From Streptomyces ambofaciens ATCC 23877 (GTDB taxonomy: Bacteria > Actinomycetota > Actinomycetes > Streptomycetales > Streptomycetaceae), in NCBI RefSeq assembly GCF_001267885.1, contig NZ_CP012382.1:2467001-2531000 (forward strand): DNA of 64,000 bases, given 5' to 3'. Positions 33,787 through 41,819 of this stretch are shown piece by piece. The notes under the pieces were generated by a model, which saw only the letters and a program-made list of their open reading frames with translations, did not search any database and was not told the origin of the DNA. The stretch's first letter is position 1. Every line of letters starts with the position of its first letter. The position numbers were made by a program, and so were the translations under genes.

Positions 33787-35471
33787 TCCGCTTCGAGGAT
33801 GTCTCCGTGACGTACGACGGAGCGGCCGGACCCACCGTCCGGGGCATCGACTTCGAGGTTCCCGAAGGCGAACTCGTCCTGCTCGCCGGTCCGTCCGGCG
33901 TCGGCAAGTCCACCGTGCTCGGCGCCGTCAGCGGCCTCGTGCCGCACTTCACCGGCGGCACGCTGAGCGGCCGGGTCACCGTGGCCGGCCGCGACACCCG
34001 CACCCACAAGCCGCGCGAACTCGCCGACGTGGTCGGCTCCGTCGGCCAGGACCCGCTGTCCCACTTCGTGACCGACACGGTCGAGGACGAACTCGCCTAC
34101 GGCATGGAGTCCCTCGGCCTGGCCCCGGACGTGATGCGCCGCCGCGTCGAGGAGACCCTCGACCTGCTGGGCCTGTCCGACCTGCGGGCCCGCCCCATCG
34201 CCACGCTCTCCGGCGGCCAGCAGCAGCGCGTCGCCATCGGCTCGGTCCTCACCCCGCACCCCGAGGTGCTCGTCCTGGACGAGCCGACCTCCGCGCTGGA
34301 CCCGGCCGCGGCCGAGGAGGTCCTGGCCGTCCTCCAGCGCCTCGTCCACGACCTCGGTACGACGGTCCTGATGGCCGAGCACCGACTCGAGCGGGTCATC
34401 CAGTACGCCGACCAGGTCGTCCTGCTCCCGTCCCCGGGCGCGGCCCCGCTCCTCGGACCGCCGGCCGAGGTGATGGCCGTGTCCCCGGTGTACCCGCCGG
34501 TGGTGGGGCTGGGCAGGCTGGCGGGCTGGTCCCCGCTGCCGCTGACGGTCCGGGACGCCCGGCGCCGCGCGGCCCCGCTGCGGGAGCGGCTGGCCGGCCG
34601 CGAGATCCCGCACCGCACGCCACCGGCCGCCGCGCTCCCGGCACCCCCCGCTCCCCGCCCCCGCCCCCGCCGGGGGTGGCGCGGCAGGGCCGCCCCACGG
34701 ACGCCCTCCGCCCCCGCCCCCTACGCCGCCGAAATCCGCTCCCTCCACGTCCGCCGCGACCGGATCCAGGCGCTGTACGACGTCGACCTGACCGTCTCCC
34801 CCGGCGAGACGGTCGCCCTCATGGGCCGCAACGGTGCCGGGAAGTCCACCCTCCTCTCCGCGCTCGTGGGCCTCGTCGAACCGTCCGCGGGTGCGGTGCG
34901 GGCCGGCGACGCCGTACCGCACCGCACGGCCCCCCGGGACCTCGTACGCCGGGTCGGCCTGGTCCCGCAGGAGCCGCGCGACCTGCTGTACGCCGACACG
35001 GTCGCCGCCGAGTGCCGGGCCGCCGACCAGGACGCGGGGGCGGCCGAGGGCACCTGCCGCGCCCTGCTGACGGAGCTGCTTCCCGGCGTCACCGACGACA
35101 CCCACCCCAGGGACCTCTCCGAGGGCCAGCGCCTCACCCTCGCCCTGTCCGTCGTCCTGACGGCCCGCCCACCGCTCCTCCTCCTGGACGAGCCGACGCG
35201 CGGCCTGGACTACGCGGCGAAGGCCCGGCTGGCCGGCATCCTGCGCGGCCTGGCCGGCGAGGGCCACGCGATCGTGCTGGCCACGCACGACGTGGAGCTG
35301 GCCGCCGAGCTGGCCGACCGGGTGGTCCTGCTCGCCGAGGGCGAGGTGATCGCCGACGGTCCGGCGGCGGACGTGGTGATGGCCTCCCCGTCCTTCGCGC
35401 CGCAGGTCGCCAAGGTGCTGGCGCCGCGGAAGTGGCTGACGGTCGCACAGGTGCGGGAGGCCCTGGCATGA
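33783..35471 (+). CDS. ecfA: Fused ECF ATPase (EcfA-EcfA')
   Basis: Cytosolic ABC ATPase of 562 aa with two nucleotide-binding domains in one chain. Domain 1 (about 1-235): Walker A AGPSGVGKSTV, signature LSGGQQQRVAIG, Walker B VLVLDEPTSALD, switch His in MAEHRLE. A Pro/Arg-rich linker (about 265-320) follows. Domain 2 (320-560): Walker A MGRNGAGKSTLLS, signature LSEGQRLTLALS (Glu in place of the first Gly), Walker B LLLLDEPTRGLD, switch His in ATHDVE. GTG start overlaps the EcfT stop; the stop overlaps the S-component start (ATGA). It powers vitamin import with EcfT. Confidence 0.95.
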   Translation: MIRFEDVSVTYDGAAGPTVRGIDFEVPEGELVLLAGPSGVGKSTVLGAVSGLVPHFTGGTLSGRVTVAGRDTRTHKPRELADVVGSVGQDPLSHFVTDTVEDELAYGMESLGLAPDVMRRRVEETLDLLGLSDLRARPIATLSGGQQQRVAIGSVLTPHPEVLVLDEPTSALDPAAAEEVLAVLQRLVHDLGTTVLMAEHRLERVIQYADQVVLLPSPGAAPLLGPPAEVMAVSPVYPPVVGLGRLAGWSPLPLTVRDARRRAAPLRERLAGREIPHRTPPAAALPAPPAPRPRPRRGWRGRAAPRTPSAPAPYAAEIRSLHVRRDRIQALYDVDLTVSPGETVALMGRNGAGKSTLLSALVGLVEPSAGAVRAGDAVPHRTAPRDLVRRVGLVPQEPRDLLYADTVAAECRAADQDAGAAEGTCRALLTELLPGVTDDTHPRDLSEGQRLTLALSVVLTARPPLLLLDEPTRGLDYAAKARLAGILRGLAGEGHAIVLATHDVELAAELADRVVLLAEGEVIADGPAADVVMASPSFAPQVAKVLAPRKWLTVAQVREALA

Positions 35472-36310
35472 CCGGCGCCGGCACCGCCCGCCGCGACCGC
35501 CAGGCCCGCGCCGTCCGCCTCGGCCCCCGTTCCGTCGCCGCCCTCGTGCTGGTCAGCGCGGTGGGGGTGGCGGGCTTCGGCTGGCCCTTCCTCGCCCCTC
35601 CGGACGCCTCGGTGAACGCCCACACCCAGGACGCGCCGTGGCTCTTCGCGGGCGTGCTGGTGCTCATGGTGGCGGTGGTCGCGGCGACGATCTCGGAGTC
35701 GGGTCTCGGACCCAAGGCCGTGGCGATGCTCGGCGTGCTGGCGGCGGCGGGCGCGGCGCTGCGTCCCATCGGCGCGGGGACGGCCGGTCTGGAACCGATG
35801 TTCTTCCTGATGGTGCTGAGCGGCCGGGTCCTCGGCCCCGGCTTCGGCTTCGTCCTCGGCTCGGTCACCATGTTCGCGTCCGCGCTGCTCACCGGCGGGG
35901 TGGGCCCGTGGCTGCCGTTCCAGATGCTGTCGATGGGCTGGTTCACGATGGGGGCGGGTCTGCTGCCCTTCCCCGACCGGCTGCGCGGCCGTGCGGAGCT
36001 GCTCGTGCTCGCCGCGTACGGTTTCCTGGCCGCGTTCGCCTACGGCGCGGTGATGAACCTCGCGGGCTGGACCTTCATGAACACGCTCGCCTCGAACATC
36101 GCCTTCGACCCGGACGCCTCCGTACCGGACAACCTGGCCCGCTTCGTCGCCTACTGCCTGGCCACGTCCCTCGGTTGGGACGGGGGCCGCGCCGCCGTGA
36201 CGGTGGTCCTGACCCTCGCGCTCGGAACGCCGGTCCTCAAGGCGCTGCGCCGGGCCACCCGCCGGGCGGCCTTCGAGGCGCCGGTCGCCTTCGAGCGGCC
36301 GACGAAGTGA
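35468..36310 (+). CDS. ecfS: ECF transporter substrate-binding (S) component
   Basis: Integral membrane protein of 280 aa with about seven hydrophobic segments, last gene of the riboswitch operon. Typical S-component features are the conserved stretch AALRPIGAGTAGLEPMFFLM, the GPGFGFVLGSVTMFASALLT segment and GPWLPFQMLSMGWFTMGAGL, similar to the MPN/cobalamin-type S components of actinobacterial ECF systems. It should bind the vitamin and topple in the membrane when docked on EcfT. B12 is the inferred substrate because of the cobalamin riboswitch. The ATG overlaps the ATPase stop by 4 bp. No terminator is evident in the 125 bp to the next gene. Confidence 0.88.
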   Translation: MTGAGTARRDRQARAVRLGPRSVAALVLVSAVGVAGFGWPFLAPPDASVNAHTQDAPWLFAGVLVLMVAVVAATISESGLGPKAVAMLGVLAAAGAALRPIGAGTAGLEPMFFLMVLSGRVLGPGFGFVLGSVTMFASALLTGGVGPWLPFQMLSMGWFTMGAGLLPFPDRLRGRAELLVLAAYGFLAAFAYGAVMNLAGWTFMNTLASNIAFDPDASVPDNLARFVAYCLATSLGWDGGRAAVTVVLTLALGTPVLKALRRATRRAAFEAPVAFERPTK

Positions 36311-36435
36311 ACCACCCCCCGCGTGACCGGGAACGCCGACGGCGGTAACCCCGCGCCCGCGACGCCGGTCGCGCCGCGGGGCGGGGCCTTCGTAGGGGGT
36401 GGCGCCCGCACGGGAGGACGGTGCGCCGGGTGCGC

Positions 36436-37206
36436 CTACGGGAGGACGAGGTCGCGGCCCGGTCCGCCGTCGACGGTGTCCTTTCCGAGGCCGCCACCGA
36501 CGAGGTCGTCGCCGCCTTCGCCGTGCAGCATGTCGGCGCCGGGGCCGCCGAGCAGGATGTCGCGGCCGTCCCCGCCCATGGCGTGGTCGTCGCCGGAGCC
36601 GGCGTACACGGTGTCGTCGCCGCCGTAGCCCTCGATCATGTCGTCGCCCGCGCCACCCCACATCCGCTGGTTCTCGTCGTCACCCATGAGGTGGTCCATG
36701 CCGTCGCCGCCGTGCAGCACGGCGGGCCCCATGACCATGTCGTTCCCGTCGCCGCCCAGCACCGTGCGTGCGGTGTGGGCGTGCAGTTCGTCGTCGCCGG
36801 AGCCGCCGCTGACGGTGCCGACGCCGGGGGTGAAGGCGGCGACCGTGTCGTCGCCGTCGCCGAGGTGGATGTCGATCCGGTCGGGACGGGGGCCGTCGGC
36901 GGGCAGTTCGCAGACGACGGCGGTGGTGTCCTCGGGCGAGGAGTGCGCGCAGTGGTCGCCCGGTTGGAGCGGTACCACGTCGCGGAAGCCGATCCGCTGG
37001 ATACCGTCGCTGGTGTACATGAAGAAGACGTTGAGGTCGTTGGTGTGGCCCGCGGCTGCCGTGAAGACGATCGACTGGGTCTCCCAGTCGGCTCCGACGC
37101 GGGACTTCGCCTCGGCGGCACTCGCGGCGGTCGCCGGGCCGAGGGCGAGGCCGGCGGTGCACAGGGCCACGACGAACGCGCCGACGGCGGTTCGGTTTCG
37201 GTTCAT
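36436..37206 (-). CDS. Secreted RTX-like calcium-binding repeat protein
   Basis: Exported protein of 256 aa with a Sec signal (1-30, ASA). The first half (about 31-115) is a beta-type domain with two Cys (DHCAHSS, VVCELP). The second half is an array of about ten RTX-type nonapeptides: LGDGDDTVAA, GGSGDDELHA, GGDGNDMVMG, GGAGDDMIEG, GGDGRDILLG, GGPGADMLHG, GGPGRDLVLP. These fold into a Ca2+-loaded parallel beta roll. There is no type I secretion system nearby, and the signal peptide implies Sec export, unlike Gram-negative RTX toxins. Function unknown; perhaps a cell-surface or matrix protein. The ATG lies at 37204-37206. Confidence 0.88.
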   Translation of the reverse strand: MNRNRTAVGAFVVALCTAGLALGPATAASAAEAKSRVGADWETQSIVFTAAAGHTNDLNVFFMYTSDGIQRIGFRDVVPLQPGDHCAHSSPEDTTAVVCELPADGPRPDRIDIHLGDGDDTVAAFTPGVGTVSGGSGDDELHAHTARTVLGGDGNDMVMGPAVLHGGDGMDHLMGDDENQRMWGGAGDDMIEGYGGDDTVYAGSGDDHAMGGDGRDILLGGPGADMLHGEGGDDLVGGGLGKDTVDGGPGRDLVLP

Positions 37207-37528
37207 GGAACCTCATCTCGATGGAGTGACGGTTGACCGAACGGCTTGCGTGGTGCTGGCGGGGACTCGGCCGTGACGGCGGTCTCCTCTGCCGGCCCGG
37301 ATGCACGGGACCGTGAACTGACGCGGCGTCATGGTAAGCCGTTGCCCCTCCGGATGCGATGGGTGGGACTCGACGGCAAGGAGTGGTTCCGGAGTCGCCG
37401 CGGGAGGGGCCGACGCCCGTTTCCGGGAGGGCGGCGGCTCCCGCACCAGGGCGGATTCCCCGACCTCGACCCACCCCCGTGATCAAGTTTGTCTGTTTCA
37501 TTGACATTTCACTGAGGAGTCGTCACTT

Positions 37529-37542
37529 TGGGAGCGCTCCCA
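37529..37542. promoter_or_regulatory. CebR box upstream of LPMO gene
   Basis: TGGGAGCGCTCCCA, the perfect 14-bp CebR/CelR operator, lies 35 bp before the LPMO start. CebR represses cellulose-utilisation genes until cello-oligosaccharides appear. The rest of the 370-bp gap back to the RTX gene (37207-37528) shows no gene. Confidence 0.92.
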
Positions 37543-37576
37543 TTACAGCCTTGCCTCTGGAAGGAGTTCCCCCCAC

Positions 37577-38251
37577 ATGCGCACAACGAGTCCGTTAACC
37601 GGGCGTTCGCGGTCGGCCCTCCGCCGGCCTCTCCAGGCGCTCGTCATGCTGTTCGCCGTGGTCGCCGGCGCGCTGGCCTGGTCGACCCCCGCCCAGGCCC
37701 ACGGCACCATCGTCGGCCCCGCCACCCGCGCGTACCAGTGCTGGAAGACGTGGGGCAGCAACCACACGAACCCGGCCATGCAGACCCAGGACCCCATGTG
37801 CTGGCAGGCCTTCCAGGCCAACGCCGACACCATGTGGAACTGGATGAGCGCCCTGCGCGACGGCCTCGGCGGCCAGTTCCAGGCGAAGACCCCCGACGGG
37901 ACGCTCTGCAGCAACAACCTGTCGAGGAACGCCAGCCTGAACAAGCCCGGCCAGTGGAAGACCACCAACGTCGGCAACAACTTCTCGGTGCAGCTGTACG
38001 ACCAGGCGTCCCACGGTGCCGACTACTTCAAGGTCTACGTGAGCAAGCAGGGCTTCGACCCCAAGACCCAGACCCTGGGCTGGGGCAACCTCGACTTCAT
38101 CACGCAGACCGGCCGCTACGCCCCGGCGCAGAACATCACCTTCCCCGTCCAGACCTCCGGGTACACCGGACACCACGTGGTGTTCGTGATCTGGCAGGCC
38201 TCGCACCTCGATCAGGCGTACATGTGGTGCAGCGACGTGAACTTCGGCTGA
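37577..38251 (+). CDS. AA10 lytic polysaccharide monooxygenase
   Basis: Secreted copper enzyme that cuts crystalline polysaccharide by oxidation, 224 aa. Cleavage of the signal peptide after AQA (residue 41) exposes His42 (HGTIVGPATRAYQCW), the first copper-brace ligand; the second His is in TGHHVVFVIWQASH. The catalytic domain ends with YMWCSDVNFG at the C terminus, so there is no CBM. Four or more Cys suggest disulfides. ATG at 37577 with AAGGAG upstream. The CebR box places it in the cellulose regulon, so cellulose is the likelier target than chitin. A very strong terminator follows at 38344. Confidence 0.93.
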   Translation: MRTTSPLTGRSRSALRRPLQALVMLFAVVAGALAWSTPAQAHGTIVGPATRAYQCWKTWGSNHTNPAMQTQDPMCWQAFQANADTMWNWMSALRDGLGGQFQAKTPDGTLCSNNLSRNASLNKPGQWKTTNVGNNFSVQLYDQASHGADYFKVYVSKQGFDPKTQTLGWGNLDFITQTGRYAPAQNITFPVQTSGYTGHHVVFVIWQASHLDQAYMWCSDVNFG

Positions 38252-38302
38252 GCCGAGGAGCGCCGCGCACGGCACGGGCCTACGCCGGGCGTCGGTGACC
38301 CG

Positions 38303-38338
38303 ACCGCCCGGCAGACCGCCCGGCAGACCGCCCGGCAG
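38303..38338. repeat. Three 12-bp tandem repeats
   Basis: Three exact copies of ACCGCCCGGCAG between the LPMO stop and its terminator. Confidence 0.9.
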
Positions 38339-38343
38339 ACCGA

Positions 38344-38390
38344 GCCCCGTCGGGGCAGGGGGCCCCTCGGCCACCCTGCCCCGACGGGGC
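38344..38390. terminator. Very strong bidirectional terminator
   Basis: A perfect 17-bp stem (38344-38360 with 38374-38390, 13-nt loop) between the LPMO gene and the convergent GlxA-type regulator gene. Confidence 0.9.
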
Positions 38391-38432
38391 CTCCCGCGCT
38401 CGGGGTTCCGTGACGCGGGGCGGGACGCGGGT

Positions 38433-39425
38433 TCAGGCGGGAGTGGTCCGAAACCGCCGCCGGTACTCCGTCGGGGTCGTGTCCAGGCGTCGGCGGAACG
38501 CCCTGACCAGGGTGTCGACGCTGCCGAAGCCGCAGGCGGAGGCGACCCGTTCCAGGGTGGCGTCGGTCGATTCCAGCTGGTGGCGGGCCGCCTCGACGCG
38601 GGCCGACTCGATGTAGGCGTGCGGGGTCGTGCCGAGTTCGGTCTTGAAGATCCGGGTGAGCTGGCGGTCGCTGACGTGCGCGCGGGCGGCGAGGTCCGCG
38701 ACGGTGAGCGGTTCGGCGAGATGGCGCATGATGTGGTGCCGGAGCTCCTCGACCCGCCGCGTGGTGGAGACCTGCTCCAGGGGGACACTGAACTGGCTCT
38801 GCCCGCTCGGCCGCTTCAGGTACATCACGAGCTGCCGGGCGACGCGCAGGGCGACGTCCTCGCCCAGGTCGTCGGCGACCAGGGCGAGCGAGAGGTCGAG
38901 GCAGGCGCTGATGCCCGCGCCGGTCCAGACGTCGCCCTCGCGGATGAAGATCGGGTCGGCGTCGACCTCGACGGCCGGATGGTCCTCGGCGAGTTGCCGC
39001 GCGGTCGACCAGTGGGTGGTGGCGCGCTTGCCGTCGAGCAGCCCGGCCGCCGCCAGGACGTGCGCGCCGACGCAGACCGACGTCACCCGCCGGGTGCGGG
39101 CGGCGAGTTGCCGCACCCGCTCCACCACGCCGGGGTCGGTGAGCGGGTGCACCCGGCCCCGGTCGTCCACCTCGACGGCGCCGGGCACGATCAGGGTGTC
39201 GACGGCCCTGGTGCGCAGTGCGCCGAAGGTGGTGTCGGGCAGGACGCGGACCCCCGCGCCGGTGGTGACCGGGTCCATGGTCTCGGCGGCGAGGACGACG
39301 TCGTAGCCCGCCGCCTCGTCCGTCTCGCGCCGGGCCAGGGAGAACACCTCCGGCGGCCCGGTGACGTCGAGCAGGTCGACGCCCTCGAAGAGGACGATGA
39401 CGATCAGACGGCTGACGGTGCGCAC
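38433..39425 (-). CDS. GlxA-type regulator (DJ-1/PfpI + AraC)
   Basis: Transcriptional regulator of 330 aa combining an N-terminal class I amidotransferase-like (DJ-1/PfpI) sensor, TVSRLIVIVLFEGVDLLDVT to about residue 190 with the nucleophile-elbow Cys in RVTSVCVGAHVLAAAG, and a C-terminal AraC domain with two helix-turn-helices (LTVADLAARAHVSDRQLTRI, LERVASACGFGSVDTLVRAF). The GTG at 39423-39425 behind GGGGGG is preferred; ATG 39479 would add 18 residues. It is divergent from the isochorismatase-like hydrolase gene (147-bp gap), its probable target. The pair is a common arrangement in actinobacteria. Confidence 0.92.
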   Translation of the reverse strand: MRTVSRLIVIVLFEGVDLLDVTGPPEVFSLARRETDEAAGYDVVLAAETMDPVTTGAGVRVLPDTTFGALRTRAVDTLIVPGAVEVDDRGRVHPLTDPGVVERVRQLAARTRRVTSVCVGAHVLAAAGLLDGKRATTHWSTARQLAEDHPAVEVDADPIFIREGDVWTGAGISACLDLSLALVADDLGEDVALRVARQLVMYLKRPSGQSQFSVPLEQVSTTRRVEELRHHIMRHLAEPLTVADLAARAHVSDRQLTRIFKTELGTTPHAYIESARVEAARHQLESTDATLERVASACGFGSVDTLVRAFRRRLDTTPTEYRRRFRTTPA

Positions 39426-39572
39426 CGGACCCCCCGTACTCGGCACCAGCGATGTCGGTATCTGCAGGTTAGACGACATTGCCGACACCACCGGACCGGC
39501 CATAGCGTCATGAGCGCAGGTCACCACGTCGGTGAACTGCCCACCCCGACACACGACTTCAGGCGGTCCCCC

Positions 39573-40163
39573 ATGCCCAGAACCACGCTGCGACAGCTCA
39601 ACGGCCTCGACGACACCCCCGCGAAGCTCGCGGACTCGACCCTGGTCCTCATCGACTACCAGAACACCTACACGACCGGCGTGATGGAACTCGACGGCTG
39701 GCAGGAGGCGCTCGACGCCGGCGCCCGGCTCCTCGCGCGGGCCCGCCGCGAGGGCGCGAAGGTCGTCCATGTCGTCAACGACGGCGGCGAGGGCACCCCG
39801 TACGACGTCCGGGCCGAGATCGGCGCGATCCACCCGAGCGTCGCCCCGCTCGACGGGGAGCCCGTCGTCGTCAAGAAGGCGCCGAACGCCTTCGTCGGCA
39901 CCGACCTGGACCGGCACGTCGACGCCGCGGGCCACGGCGACCTCGTCCTCGCCGGCTTCATGACGCACATGTGCGTCGCCTTCACCGCCCAGGGCGCCTT
40001 CCTGCGCGGCAACCGGCCCACCGTCGTGGCCGACGCATGCGCCACCCGCGCGCTGCCGGTCGCGGGCACCGAAGTGGACGCCCGCCAGGTGCACGTGAGC
40101 GCCCTCGCCACCATCGCCGACCTGTACGGGATCGTCGTCCCGTCGCAGGAGGAGCTCGCCTGA
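39573..40163 (+). CDS. Isochorismatase-like cysteine hydrolase
   Basis: Cytosolic hydrolase, 196 aa, of the isochorismatase/nicotinamidase superfamily. The catalytic triad is visible: Asp in STLVLIDYQNTY, Lys in VVKKAPNAF and Cys in LAGFMTHMCVAFTAQGAF; the cis-peptide before Cys fits. It probably cleaves an amide or vinyl ether, and a role against a small metabolite sensed by the adjacent GlxA-like regulator is inferred. ATG at 39573. It is convergent with the small ATPase gene 9 bp away. The length is normal. Confidence 0.92.
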   Translation: MPRTTLRQLNGLDDTPAKLADSTLVLIDYQNTYTTGVMELDGWQEALDAGARLLARARREGAKVVHVVNDGGEGTPYDVRAEIGAIHPSVAPLDGEPVVVKKAPNAFVGTDLDRHVDAAGHGDLVLAGFMTHMCVAFTAQGAFLRGNRPTVVADACATRALPVAGTEVDARQVHVSALATIADLYGIVVPSQEELA

Positions 40164-40172
40164 CGAGGCCGT

Positions 40173-40616
40173 CTACGGGGCCGGGGTCCCGGCGCGGTCC
40201 GCGCACTCGAACCACACGGTCTTGCCGCCCTCGGGGCCCGGCCCCACGCCCCACTTGTCGGCCACCGCGTCCAGCAGCACCAGCCCCCGGCCGCACTCCG
40301 AGTCGTCGCGCACCGGCACGGCCAGTACGGGCTGCCGAGGGCTGCCGTCCGCCACCTCGACCCGGACCACGCCGCCCGTCTGCCGCAGTAGCAGCAGCGT
40401 GCAGCGGCGGTCCGGAACATGGCGTACGACGTTGGCGAGCAGCTCCGTCACGCCGAGTTCGACGGCGTCCGTCACGCCGGCGAGGCCCCACTCGGCGAGG
40501 AAGGAGCGGACGATCCGCCGCGCGTGCCGGGCGGAGTGCGCGCCGGCCGTGAAGCTCATCCGGTACTGGTCGGCGCAGTGGTGGCCCACGAGGGCCGAGG
40601 GAAAGTATGCGTTCAC
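40173..40616 (-). CDS. Anti-sigma-factor-like ATP-binding protein (HATPase_c_2)
   Basis: Single-domain GHKL ATPase of the RsbW/SpoIIAB class, 147 aa. N box VELGVTELLANVVRHVPD near residues 52-69, G1 VEVADGSP and G2-like CGRGLVLLDAVADKWGV are present. Streptomycetes carry dozens of these next to XRE/DUF397 pairs; a role as an anti-sigma or signalling partner is inferred. GTG start at 40614-40616. It is divergent from the XRE regulator at 40711 (94-bp gap), forming the well-known triad. Confidence 0.9.
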   Translation of the reverse strand: MNAYFPSALVGHHCADQYRMSFTAGAHSARHARRIVRSFLAEWGLAGVTDAVELGVTELLANVVRHVPDRRCTLLLLRQTGGVVRVEVADGSPRQPVLAVPVRDDSECGRGLVLLDAVADKWGVGPGPEGGKTVWFECADRAGTPAP

Positions 40617-40710
40617 GGCACGAGCCTGACGTCGAATGACTACCGTGGGCTACCGAACGGATACAACCGGTTCCGGAGTGGACCGAGTTGTGCGAGAGGG
40701 GGCTCTGCGC

Positions 40711-41559
40711 ATGACCCACATCAACGTCCTCGACCCTGGCGCCTCGCCGCTGGACTACTACGGCTTCGAACTGCGCCGCTACCGCGAGGCCGCCGGACTG
40801 ACCCAACGGCAGCTCGGGGACATCGTGAACTACACGGGCTCACTGGTGGGCCAGATCGAGACGGCCCGGAAGCTGCCGACGCCGGAGTTCAGCGAGAGGG
40901 TCGACGCGGCTCTGGGTACGGGCGGGTTGCTGTCACGGCTGGTGGCACTGGTGATGCGCAGCCAGCAACCGGCCTGGTTCCAACAGGTCGCCGAGTTGCA
41001 GGCGAGGGCCACGGAGATCTACTCGTTCGAGACGCATATGGTGCACGGTCTGTTGCAGACCAAGGCCTACGCGCGTGCCGTCCTGGGCGCGCTGGACCAG
41101 AGCAACCTCGACGACCGCACCGCCGTCTGGATGGCCCGCCAGAACATCTTCGAGAAGGAGGAACCACCCCTCTTCTGGGCCGTGCTCAGCGAAGCCGCTC
41201 TGCGCCAGGAAACGGGAGGCCGAGCGATCATGCGGGCCCAGCTCGGTCACCTATTGGCCTTCGAAAGCAACCCACGGATCAACATCCAAGTCCTGCCCTT
41301 CTCAGCGGGAGCACACGCAGGGCTGCAAGGCTCGTTCGACGTCTACCGCTTCGCGAGTGACCCGTCCATCGTCTATACGGAGGGGTACGGAAGCGGGCAT
41401 CCGACCGCCAATCCAGACACCGTCAAGGACTGCTCGCTCCGATACGATCATCTCCAGGCCTCCGCGCTCTCCCTCAGGGAATCGGCGGAGCTGATCCGGC
41501 GCTTGATGGAGGAACGCTATGGAGAGCAACGCGACTCTGACGGAGATCCAGTGGCGTAA
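40711..41559 (+). CDS. XRE-family regulator with DUF5753
   Basis: DNA-binding protein, 282 aa, of the WhiJ/BldB-associated type. N-terminal HTH (LRRYREAAGLTQRQLGDIVN, SLVGQIETARK, residues about 16-60), then the DUF5753 domain (WFQQVAELQARATEIYSFET, GLLQTKAYARAVL, LGHLLAFESNPRINIQVLPF, VYTEGYGSG). ATG at 40711 with GAGAGGGGG 9 nt upstream. The next gene, DUF397, overlaps its end by 41 bp. Codon use is less GC-rich at the third position than its neighbours, as often seen in this family. Such pairs repress developmental genes until relieved by the DUF397 partner. Confidence 0.93.
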   Translation: MTHINVLDPGASPLDYYGFELRRYREAAGLTQRQLGDIVNYTGSLVGQIETARKLPTPEFSERVDAALGTGGLLSRLVALVMRSQQPAWFQQVAELQARATEIYSFETHMVHGLLQTKAYARAVLGALDQSNLDDRTAVWMARQNIFEKEEPPLFWAVLSEAALRQETGGRAIMRAQLGHLLAFESNPRINIQVLPFSAGAHAGLQGSFDVYRFASDPSIVYTEGYGSGHPTANPDTVKDCSLRYDHLQASALSLRESAELIRRLMEERYGEQRDSDGDPVA

Positions 41560-41725
41560 GTCCAGCTACAGCGGCGACCAAGGCGGCAACTGCCTCGAAG
41601 TCGCCGCACTCCCCCACCACGCCACCGTCGCCGTCCGCGACTCCAAGACCCCGGCCGGGCCGGTCCTCACCCTGAGCCCCGCCACCTTCACCGCCTTCGT
41701 CGGGTGGGCCTCCACCCCGGAGTGA
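41519..41725 (+). CDS. DUF397 protein
   Basis: Small protein of 68 aa with the DUF397 pattern: WRKSSYSGDQGGNCLEVA near residues 12-29, VAVRDSKTPAGPVLTLSP and a C-terminal TFTAFVGWA. It binds or modulates the partner XRE/DUF5753 regulator in characterised pairs. The ATG is inside the end of the XRE gene, so translation is coupled. It completes the ATPase/XRE/DUF397 triad. Confidence 0.93.
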   Translation: MESNATLTEIQWRKSSYSGDQGGNCLEVAALPHHATVAVRDSKTPAGPVLTLSPATFTAFVGWASTPE

Positions 41726-41819
41726 TCTGACCGGGACCGATCAACTAATCTGTTCGATTTCTCGTCTACGCACGTGCACCCGCCGTGCCCGCCGATGAAA
41801 CCGAACGGACTCCCCGACC

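Noticed and set aside
36436..37206. RTX toxin with type I secretion
   Set aside because: The protein has a Sec signal, lacks toxin domains and has no ABC exporter/HlyD neighbours.
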